Positions 1-5,209 of a stretch of DNA of 11,398 nt are shown here, piece after piece. Under the pieces are notes generated by a model, which saw only the letters and a program-made list of their open reading frames with translations, was not told where the DNA came from and ran no database searches. A program made the translations under genes and the position numbers. Origin of the DNA: JBBQXY01 sp038209195. GTDB taxonomy: Bacteria; Chloroflexota; Ktedonobacteria; Ktedonobacterales; Ktedonobacteraceae. The stretch spans positions 1 to 11,398 of the forward strand of contig JBBQXY010000179.1 of assembly GCA_038209195.1 (NCBI GenBank). The letters are read 5' to 3'. Position 1 is the first letter of the stretch, and each line of letters opens with the position of its first letter.

Positions 1-7
1 ATAACGG

Positions 8-50
8 AAATGGGACATGAAAACAGGTGTCAAATGACCCATTTTGTTTT
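8..50 (+). terminator. Possible terminator of a gene lying left of the window
   Basis: AAATGGG (8-14) can pair with CCCATTT (38-44), and the right arm is followed by a broken T-run (TGTTTT). The loop is long, 23 nt, although a small inner stem GACA/TGTC could shorten it. The upstream gene is not visible, so the role as its terminator is a guess from shape only. Confidence 0.25.
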
Positions 51-158
51 CCTAAGCAGAGTCTAACGTTTGGTACCCCTTTATAAGAAAGTGCTAATCG
101 AAGGCTTGATAGCTGTTTATGACTGCTCACTGCCTGCGGCAGTTCGCAAGTTTTTTTG

Positions 159-209
159 GTTGAATGCGAGCTTTTTGCCGACTACGTCGGCAAAAAGCTC
201 GCATTCAAC
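159..209. repeat. 24-bp perfect inverted repeat (hairpin)
   Basis: Bases 159-182 are exactly complementary to 186-209, leaving a 3-nt loop (TAC). The arms are AT-rich in the middle (CTTTTTG and CAAAAAG). No T-run follows the right arm, so it is not a standard intrinsic terminator on the plus strand. On the minus strand the hairpin would be followed by CCAAAAAAA, which is also not a U-tract. The right arm forms the beginning of the first copy of the neighbouring direct repeat, which points to a repeat element rather than a gene-specific site. Confidence 0.8.
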
Positions 210-377
210 GGGAGGATTAAGTGGTTGGAGGCAGGGGATGAACGGGTGAATTGATAAGTGGTTGGAGGCTATGGAAGCTGCGAAGAGCTATGAAAGACCT
301 CAACAGGGCTATTGAGGGAGAGCAATCGACTATGTTGGCAAAAGTTCGTATTCAACGGGAGGATTAAGTGGTTGGAG
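180..377. repeat. Diverged direct repeat, two copies 148 bp apart
   Basis: Copy 1 (180-230) and copy 2 (328-377) align along their whole length with a few transitions and one missing A, and share the exact core TTCAACGGGAGGATTAAGTG. The 12-mer AAGTGGTTGGAG occurs three times (219-230, 256-267, 366-377). The sequence after the second and third 12-mers also aligns loosely (CGAAGAGCTATGAAAGACCT against CGAAGAGTTATGAAGGACTT). This looks like an old, decayed tandem duplication of an intergenic repeat. Only copy 1 retains the complementary arm of the hairpin. Confidence 0.7.
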
Positions 378-520
378 ATGGGGGAAGTCACGAAGAGTTA
401 TGAAGGACTTCAATAGCCCGGTTGGGGGACGAGAAAGAGATAAGATAGATAGATGCTCGTCATACAGAGCAATGGATATACTGAATTCACGAAGCTATTT
501 TTTACTGAAGGAGACCAGCA

Positions 521-1030
521 ATGCAATCGGCTACTGCCAATGACTGCAGCAATGTTTCTCATTTCCCATCCAATAGGCAGAACGTGGATAGGTATCTCGA
601 TTCGATTTGGCATCAGTATTTTTCAGATATCCCGTGTTTGAACGATGTACAAATTGCGTATCGCCAGCCGTGGAAAAGCCGCCTGGGTACGATTCGCATG
701 ACCGTGGACAATACGATCTCGTGCATCGGGATCAATGCGCTCCTGTTGCATCAGCAAATTCCTGAATATATTTTGATCACCACTATCGCACATGAATTGA
801 CACATTATGCCCATGGTTTTGGTTCGCCATTGCCACGCCTCTATGCGCACCCCCACGCCAATAACGTGGTCAATAGCGAGCTTGAACGGCGTGGACTTGG
901 AGCATATGTGGAAAAAAGTAATAGTTGGATTGACAAACAATGGTTTACATTCTATGATAAGGAGTATCAATCTGGCTGGATCGGCATCCCTGCCGCATTC
1001 CGTCCTACGCATCGCCGTTATCAGCCATAA
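521..1030 (+). CDS. SprT-like zinc metalloprotein
   Basis: The 169-residue product carries the zinc-peptidase motif HELTH (residues 91-95) with E92 as the presumed catalytic base. A likely third ligand, H112, is followed by an NNVVNSELERRGLG segment that resembles the HGxxF...LG stretch after the third histidine in SprT/WLM-type proteins. Upstream, W-x-x-RLG and the IGIN strand also fit that fold. Known relatives are putative metalloproteases, some acting on DNA-protein crosslinks, but most are uncharacterised. The zinc ribbon found at the C-terminus of longer SprT proteins is absent and there is no signal peptide, so a small cytoplasmic protein is expected. The ATG at 521 is preceded by GAAGGAG (507-513) at 7-nt spacing, which fixes the start. 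It ends about 90 bp before the rho promoter and is probably transcribed alone. The family call is by motif only; the substrate is unknown. Confidence 0.72.
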   Translation: MQSATANDCSNVSHFPSNRQNVDRYLDSIWHQYFSDIPCLNDVQIAYRQPWKSRLGTIRMTVDNTISCIGINALLLHQQIPEYILITTIAHELTHYAHGFGSPLPRLYAHPHANNVVNSELERRGLGAYVEKSNSWIDKQWFTFYDKEYQSGWIGIPAAFRPTHRRYQP

Positions 1031-1053
1031 CGCGTGAATTGAATTGAGTGGGA

Positions 1054-1077
1054 GTAGACTGGCCGTAGACTGGCCGT
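1054..1077. repeat. 11-bp tandem repeat upstream of the rho promoter
   Basis: GTAGACTGGCC occurs twice head to tail (1054-1064, 1065-1075) and is followed by GT, the start of a third unit. The period is about one helical turn, and the block lies roughly 45-70 bp upstream of the -35 box of the promoter at 1122. A protein-binding site is possible, but so is a simple slippage duplication. Confidence 0.5.
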
Positions 1078-1121
1078 CGCCCGCTCGTAATTCACAAAAG
1101 CTGATTTGTGCTGGAAAATCC

Positions 1122-1150
1122 TTGACATCTGTTTATGCCTATGGTATATT
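1122..1150 (+). promoter_or_regulatory. Sigma70-type promoter of rho
   Basis: TTGACA (1122-1127, perfect -35) and TATATT (1145-1150, 5/6 -10) are separated by exactly 17 bp. Transcription should begin near 1157, giving an untranslated leader of about 270 nt before the rho start at 1428. It is the best promoter match on the plus strand of the window. Confidence 0.85.
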
Positions 1151-1156
1151 CAAGCT

Positions 1157-1427
1157 AGCTCCAGAGGTTTTAAGCTACACCATCCAATAGTCCCGCTGGT
1201 TTCTATTGTGTAGTTATCGTGTTGTACGCTGTCTTAGATATCGTGCCTGACGCCTCTTGTTTTTTCCCATTGAGCATACCAGTATCGTCGCCACAGTCTT
1301 TTAAGGTCTTTCCCAATAAAAAAACTGTACGCACGTAACAGAGTTTTTTCCCACACATCCTCAAGGTTCATCGCAGAAAGGAGAATGGGCGTGTTATTCC
1401 CCAAGGATTTGCTTCGCCCTACACAAC
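1157..1427 (+). promoter_or_regulatory. Structured rho mRNA leader
   Basis: A long leader lies between the predicted transcription start and the rho start codon. It contains a two-part stem-loop (1173-1215): AAGCTACA pairs with TGTAGTT including one G-U, then, after a 5-nt bulge, CAATAG (1185-1190) pairs with CTATTG (1203-1208). A second hairpin followed by six Ts lies at 1318-1349. A short leader ORF starts at 1391. Rho leaders in other bacteria (for example E. coli) are sites of autoregulation by premature termination, and this one is large enough for that. No known riboswitch class is recognised. The regulatory role is inferred. Confidence 0.5.
1318..1349 (+). terminator. Possible attenuator hairpin in the rho leader
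   Basis: CTGTAC (1325-1330) pairs with GTAACAG (1335-1341), with one bulged A and a GCAC loop, and TTTTTT follows at 1344-1349. A run of seven As (1318-1324) before the left arm could extend the stem through the T-run. The core stem is short and weak, so efficient termination is doubtful. It lies about 30 bp before the Shine-Dalgarno sequence of the leader ORF. Confidence 0.3.
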
Positions 1428-1441
1428 GTGAACATCGCTGA
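1391..1441 (+). CDS. Leader ORF overlapping the rho start (16 codons)
   Basis: The only strong Shine-Dalgarno sequence ahead of rho, AAAGGAG (1377-1383), is 7 nt from a GTG at 1391, which is not in the rho frame. Reading from there gives MLFPKDLLRPTQREHR and a TGA at 1439-1441, 14 nt inside the overlap with rho (GTG at 1428). An in-frame ATG at 1385 would add two residues but sits only 1 nt from the SD. The peptide resembles nothing I know. Its likely job is to bring ribosomes to the rho start by terminating and restarting. The alternative is a single-base sequencing error fusing this SD to rho, but the rho N-terminus already matches the family at 1428, which argues against that. Confidence 0.5.
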   Translation: MLFPKDLLRPTQREHR

Positions 1442-2687
1442 GTTAGAAATAAAAACGATAACGGAGTTACGCGACATTGCTCGCGATCTCGAACTCTCCG
1501 GTTATACCACCCTCAAGAAACAAGACCTCGTCTTCCGCCTACTTCAAGCCAACACCGAACAACAAGGCAACATTTTTAGCGCAGGAGTACTGGAAATAGT
1601 GGAAGATGGGTTTGGGTTTCTCCGTCAGGAACGCTTCCTGCCTGGTAACATGGACGTCTACGTCTCGCAGTCACAAATTCGCCGCTTTGGCTTACGCACG
1701 GGTGACATGGTTTCAGGACAGGTTCGCCCACCGAAGGATAACGAAAAATACTACGGGCTCCTGCGCGTGGAAGCCATAAATGGCGTAGACCCCGAAATTG
1801 CGAAACGTCGTCCCCACTTTGATGTCTTAACCCCCATCTTCCCCCGCGAGATGTTTAACCTGGAAACTGGTCCTTCCAATATCTCCGGTCGTATTATCAA
1901 TCTAGTTGCCCCCATTGGTCGTGGACAGCGTGGCTTGATCGTCTCCCCGCCAAAAGCTGGTAAAACCGTTCTCCTCAAGTCAATTGCCAACTCTATTACG
2001 GAAAACTATACCGATGCCCATCTGATGATCGCTCTGATTGGTGAGCGACCTGAAGAGGTCACCGACATGAAACGCTCGGTTCGTGCCGAGGTCATCAGTT
2101 CAACATTTGACGAGCCAACCGAGGCCCATACTCGGGTTGCCGAGATGGTGCTGGAACGCGCCAAACGTCTAGTCGAAGGTGGACGTGACGTGGTGGTCCT
2201 GCTGGATAGTATTACGCGCCTGAGCCGTGCCTATAACCTGGCCGTACAGCCAAGCGGACGCACATTATCCGGCGGTCTTGATCCGAGCGCACTGTTTCCG
2301 CCAAAACGCTTCTTTGGAGCCGCCCGTAAAATCGAAGAGGGTGGCAGCCTGACCATCATCGCCACCGCCCTGGTTGATACCGGGAGCCGTATGGACGATG
2401 TCATCTACGAAGAATTCAAAGGCACCGGTAACATGGAATTGATCCTGAACCGCAAACTTGCCGAACGCCGTGTCTTCCCCGCCATCGACATCTCACTCTC
2501 CAGCACACGCCGCGAGGAACTGCTCCTCGACGACAAGACGCTGCGTGCCGTCGTCGTCATGCGCCGCATGTTCTCTACGCTGGCAGACCAACGCGGACTG
2601 GAAGCCATGGAAGCCTTACTACAACAAATGTCCAAAACCAACACCAACATGGAGTTCCTGGCCACCCTCAACAAGAGCATTTTCTAA
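1428..2687 (+). CDS. rho: Transcription termination factor Rho
   Basis: The 419-residue product, the same length as E. coli Rho, is the hexameric RNA-dependent ATPase/helicase that releases RNA polymerase from untranslated RNA. In order: an N-terminal helical Rho_N domain (1-45, MNIAELEIKTITELRDIAR), a cold-shock-like primary RNA-binding domain (about 47-120, DGFGFLRQERFLPGNMDVYV), then the RecA-like motor. The motor has Walker A PPKAGKT (K179), the GERPEEVTDM segment, and Walker B VVVLLDSITRL (D260), followed by the SGGLDPSALFPPKRFFGAARKIEEG secondary-site region. All expected motifs are intact. The start is a GTG with no usable SD of its own. It matches the conserved MNIAELE N-terminus, and no in-frame start codon precedes it nearby. 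Translation therefore probably depends on the overlapping leader ORF. The promoter is at 1122-1150, with a 270-nt leader likely used for autoregulation. Confidence 0.97.
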   Translation: MNIAELEIKTITELRDIARDLELSGYTTLKKQDLVFRLLQANTEQQGNIFSAGVLEIVEDGFGFLRQERFLPGNMDVYVSQSQIRRFGLRTGDMVSGQVRPPKDNEKYYGLLRVEAINGVDPEIAKRRPHFDVLTPIFPREMFNLETGPSNISGRIINLVAPIGRGQRGLIVSPPKAGKTVLLKSIANSITENYTDAHLMIALIGERPEEVTDMKRSVRAEVISSTFDEPTEAHTRVAEMVLERAKRLVEGGRDVVVLLDSITRLSRAYNLAVQPSGRTLSGGLDPSALFPPKRFFGAARKIEEGGSLTIIATALVDTGSRMDDVIYEEFKGTGNMELILNRKLAERRVFPAIDISLSSTRREELLLDDKTLRAVVVMRRMFSTLADQRGLEAMEALLQQMSKTNTNMEFLATLNKSIF

Positions 2688-2726
2688 GCAATGCTTGCAT
2701 CGCCCGACAACCGTGCCTGTTATTAG

Positions 2727-2771
2727 GGGGTGAAGGTATTGGCAACGTGTGGTTGCCAATACCTTCACCCC
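2727..2771. repeat. 20-bp perfect hairpin after rho
   Basis: Bases 2727-2746 (GGGGTGAAGGTATTGGCAAC) are exactly complementary to 2752-2771, with a 5-nt GTGTG loop. It lies 39 bp after the rho stop. It is far stronger than a usual terminator stem but has no T-run on either strand, so it may act as an RNA 3'-end stabiliser or processing site, or be a mobile palindromic repeat. Its right arm contains a candidate -35 box for the next gene. Confidence 0.8.
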
Positions 2772-2792
2772 TCAATACAGGGTGGGGATAAT
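2764..2792 (+). promoter_or_regulatory. Candidate promoter of the DUF151 gene
   Basis: TTCACC (2764-2769, 4/6) and GATAAT (2787-2792, 5/6) are 17 bp apart. Transcription would begin near 2799, giving a 33-nt leader. The -35 box lies in the right arm of the hairpin at 2727-2771. The match is moderate; read-through from rho is an alternative source of transcription. Confidence 0.4.
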
Positions 2793-2831
2793 AATGTCTA
2801 TCAGTTCATAAATACATCAGGAGACCTTTTG

Positions 2832-3476
2832 ATGAGGCCAGTGAGCATCGAAGGTGTGCGCAGGAACTTCGGGATTAGCAGTGTGTTTATGTATACGGTT
2901 ACTTTGTTCGATGAAACAGAACAGCGCATCTTTCCTATTGGCGTCGAAAGGCAAGAAGCACTGTCTATCGTTGCGGCAATGCATAATCTGAGCTTACCGC
3001 GTCCCCAGACGATTAACGTGATGGTGGAAACGCTCAAACTCCACGGCGTTACGCTTACAGAAGTGGTCATCGAAGACTTCAACTGGCGCTCAACCATCAA
3101 CCTTTTCTCTACGGCGTTGCGCTGGCGTAATGGTGACGGGGAGATGATCGAGCAAAAACTGGAGCTGCGCCCAGGTGATGCGCTTGGACTGGCAGTGCTG
3201 ATGGGCTGTCCACTCTTGCTCGCGGACCAATTGGCGGCGCGAGGCGTGCGCCTCTCAGCGGGGCAAACCCCTGAACTCTACATGATTGAGGAGTTGCTGA
3301 AACACGAGGACATCATCTTGCCTGAAGGGAAGATGCCGCGTCTGGGGTACAGCAAAACACCGCTACGCGACGCCCTCGTCAAAGAGTTCAAAGCCTCCCT
3401 CCTGGGCAAAGCACCCCCTTTTCCCGAAGAAGACATGGAGCAGCGCAAAAAGGACTACCTGGCTTTCCTGCTTTAG
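2832..3476 (+). CDS. Bifunctional nuclease (BFN/DUF151) family protein
   Basis: The 214-residue product contains the DUF151 domain over roughly residues 1-145. Recognisable signatures are FPIGVERQEALSIV (family IGxxEAxAIA), LPRPQTINVMVETL (family RPLTHDLL), and LELRPGDALGLAVLMGCPLL (family RPSDAIALALRTGAPI). Some family members in plants have RNase and DNase activity, and bacterial homologues are mostly uncharacterised. The 70-residue C-terminal tail ends in a charged segment (EEDMEQRKKDYLAFLL) and is not the UVR motif seen in some family members; I do not recognise it. The ATG at 2832 is chosen because AGGAG (2819-2823) is 8 nt upstream and the DUF151 domain begins there. The same frame runs open back to a GTG at 2730, inside the hairpin, which is unlikely to be used. 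It sits just downstream of rho. A functional link to RNA metabolism is attractive but only inferred from position. Confidence 0.85.
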   Translation: MRPVSIEGVRRNFGISSVFMYTVTLFDETEQRIFPIGVERQEALSIVAAMHNLSLPRPQTINVMVETLKLHGVTLTEVVIEDFNWRSTINLFSTALRWRNGDGEMIEQKLELRPGDALGLAVLMGCPLLLADQLAARGVRLSAGQTPELYMIEELLKHEDIILPEGKMPRLGYSKTPLRDALVKEFKASLLGKAPPFPEEDMEQRKKDYLAFLL

Positions 3477-3548
3477 AGAAGGTACCGAGGTTGATGACAG
3501 GACGCAATCAGCCTGATGGAGTGAGCATAAACATCCTCGTATTTGCGC

Positions 3549-3554
3549 TATAAT
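3549..3554 (+). promoter_or_regulatory. Consensus -10 box before the aldehyde dehydrogenase
   Basis: A perfect TATAAT lies 59 bp before the start codon, in the 136-bp gap after the DUF151 gene. No good -35 box is found at 16-18 bp (best is CATAAA) and the extended -10 TG is absent, so an activator may be needed or the match may be chance. Confidence 0.4.
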
Positions 3555-3612
3555 ACTTCTGGCACTATTTTTGCGCCAGCGAACGCAACGGTTTTCCGAA
3601 GGAGAGCATAGC

Positions 3613-5109
3613 ATGACATCTACATCGACAGCTAAAATGTATCAGAATTATATCGGGGGTATGTGGCAGCACGCCAAAAGCGGCCAGACCTTCCCCAACT
3701 ATAATCCCGCCACAGGGGCACTGATCGGTCACTTTCCACTTTCTGGCAAAGAGGAGGCTGACGCAGCCGTTGCCGCAGCCAGCACGGCCTTCGAGAAATG
3801 GCGACTCGTGCCAGCCCCCAAGCGTGGCGAAATACTCTATCGCGTGGGAGAATTGCTGACACGCTACAAAGAGGATGTGGCGCGCACTATGACACAGGAA
3901 ATGGGCAAAGTCTTAAAGGAGACGCGGGGCGATGTGCAGGAAGGCATCGACATGGCCTACTACATGGGCGGTGAAGGACGGCGACTCTTTGGTTATAGTG
4001 TCCCCGTCGAATTGCCCAACAAGTCGGGGGTTGCCACGCGTGACCCAATCGGAGTGGTGGCCTGCATTACGCCGTGGAATTTTCCCATTGCCATTCCAAC
4101 GTGGAAGATGTTCCCTGCTTTGGTTGCCGGCAATACTGTTGTCATCAAACCCGCCAGCGATACGCCGCTGAGCGCACTGCGGCTCGTCGAAATACTGTAT
4201 GAAGCGGGTTTGCCAGAAGGGGTGGTTAACATTGTCTTTGGCCCCGGAGGTACCGTCGGTGAAGCACTACTCCATCATCCTGAGGTGGCAGTAGTCTCCT
4301 TTACCGGTTCGACCGAATCTGGTCGGCATGTCGCTATCGAGGCGGCGAAGTCACTCAAACGTGTTTCGCTGGAGATGGGTGGGAAAAACGCCGTCATCGT
4401 GCTGGACGATGCCGATCTTGACCTGGCGGTTGATGGCATTCTGTGGAGTGCCTACGGCACAACTGGTCAACGCTGTACCGCCTGTAGCCGTGTCATCGTG
4501 CAGAGCACGGTACGCAACCAGTTGTTGGAGAAGCTGGTGCCGCGTATTGAAAAGCTACGACTGGGCAATGGTCTGGACGAGGGCGTAGATGTAGGGCCGA
4601 TCATCAATGCTGCACAGCTTGAAAAAATCCATACCTATACCGAGATAGGCAAGGCCGAGGGGGCAAGACTGATCATTGGTGGCTCTGTGGCCAGTGAGGG
4701 TGAGCTTGCACTCGGGAACTTCTATCGCCCCACGCTCTTTGCCGATGTACAGCCCGAAATGCGCCTGGCAACAGAAGAAATCTTTGGTCCCACGCTCTCA
4801 GTGATCGAGGTAGGCACCTTTGAAGAGGCTATTGCCGTCAACAACAAAACCAAATTCGGCCTCTCCAGTGCTATCTATACGCAGAACATCAATCGTGTCC
4901 AGCGAGCTATGCGCGATATCACTACAGGCATTCTTTATGTAAACTCCGGCACGACGGGCGCGGAGATACAATTCCCCTTTGGCGGGACGCGTGGCACCGG
5001 CAATGGTCATCGCGAAGCTGGTATCGCTGGCATTGATGTCTTCACTGAATGGAAGGTAGTTTACACGGATTACAGCGGCAAATTGCAGAAGGCACAGATA
5101 GATTCGTAA
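3613..5109 (+). CDS. NAD(P)-dependent aldehyde dehydrogenase
   Basis: The 498-residue protein is a full-length ALDH-superfamily enzyme that oxidises an aldehyde to the acid (or acyl product) with NAD(P)+ in the cytoplasm. Visible landmarks are TPWNFP with the oxyanion-hole N156, the cofactor segment VVIKPASDTPLSAL, SFTGSTESGR, general base E254 in LEMGGKN, nucleophile C288 in GQRCTACSR, and E389 in EEIFGP. The C-terminal FGGTRGTGNGHREAG followed by DVFTEWKVVYTDYSGKLQ resembles the ALDH7-like/semialdehyde dehydrogenase branch, so a semialdehyde substrate is plausible; I cannot assign it. The ATG at 3613 is chosen over the in-frame upstream TTG at 3571 because GAAGGAG (3598-3604) lies 8 nt before it and the family N-terminus begins soon after. 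The FAD oxidoreductase at 7231 could produce a substrate for it, but the two are separated by a signalling gene and are probably not one operon. Confidence 0.95.
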   Translation: MTSTSTAKMYQNYIGGMWQHAKSGQTFPNYNPATGALIGHFPLSGKEEADAAVAAASTAFEKWRLVPAPKRGEILYRVGELLTRYKEDVARTMTQEMGKVLKETRGDVQEGIDMAYYMGGEGRRLFGYSVPVELPNKSGVATRDPIGVVACITPWNFPIAIPTWKMFPALVAGNTVVIKPASDTPLSALRLVEILYEAGLPEGVVNIVFGPGGTVGEALLHHPEVAVVSFTGSTESGRHVAIEAAKSLKRVSLEMGGKNAVIVLDDADLDLAVDGILWSAYGTTGQRCTACSRVIVQSTVRNQLLEKLVPRIEKLRLGNGLDEGVDVGPIINAAQLEKIHTYTEIGKAEGARLIIGGSVASEGELALGNFYRPTLFADVQPEMRLATEEIFGPTLSVIEVGTFEEAIAVNNKTKFGLSSAIYTQNINRVQRAMRDITTGILYVNSGTTGAEIQFPFGGTRGTGNGHREAGIAGIDVFTEWKVVYTDYSGKLQKAQIDS

Positions 5110-5130
5110 ATGCGGCTTTCGAAGAGACAG

Positions 5131-5204
5131 ACCTCAAGAAGTTTGAAGAGTGGTCGATGGAGAAGAGGAGAAAGAGAAGTGTTAGCTCTTGTACTTCTTG
5201 AGGT
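5131..5204 (+). promoter_or_regulatory. 12-bp inverted repeat masking a ribosome-binding site
   Basis: ACCTCAAGAAGT (5131-5142) and ACTTCTTGAGGT (5193-5204) are perfectly complementary, with 50 nt between them. The right arm contains the GAGG that serves as Shine-Dalgarno for the ATG at 5210. If the RNA folds this way, translation of the GGDEF/HD-GYP gene is blocked. A smaller nested stem AAGAG/CTCTT (5172-5176, 5186-5190) can form inside. No known riboswitch is recognised; binding of a dimeric regulator to DNA is an alternative explanation. Confidence 0.5.
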
Positions 5205-5209
5205 GTTTG

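Larger units (their letters stand above)
1..520. other. Non-coding region with hairpins and degenerate repeats
   Basis: No open frame in this stretch looks like a protein. It holds a possible terminator (8-50), a short hairpin with arms ACTGCC/GGCAGT (129-143), a 24-bp perfect inverted repeat (159-209), a diverged direct repeat (180-230 and 328-377) and a trivial AGAT triplet repeat (443-454). A -10-like TATACT at 477-482 lies about 40 bp before the next start codon but has no recognisable -35 box, so a promoter for that gene is possible but unproven. Confidence 0.6.

Noticed and set aside
443..454. AGAT triplicate as a functional microsatellite
   Set aside because: Three units of four bases are expected by chance and nothing else marks the site.
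2730..2831. Upstream GTG start for the DUF151 protein
   Set aside because: It lies inside the 20-bp hairpin and has no SD, while ATG 2832 has AGGAG at 8 nt and matches the domain start.
3571..3612. Earlier TTG start for the aldehyde dehydrogenase
   Set aside because: GAAGGAG is placed correctly for ATG 3613, and the extra 14 residues include the translated SD itself.
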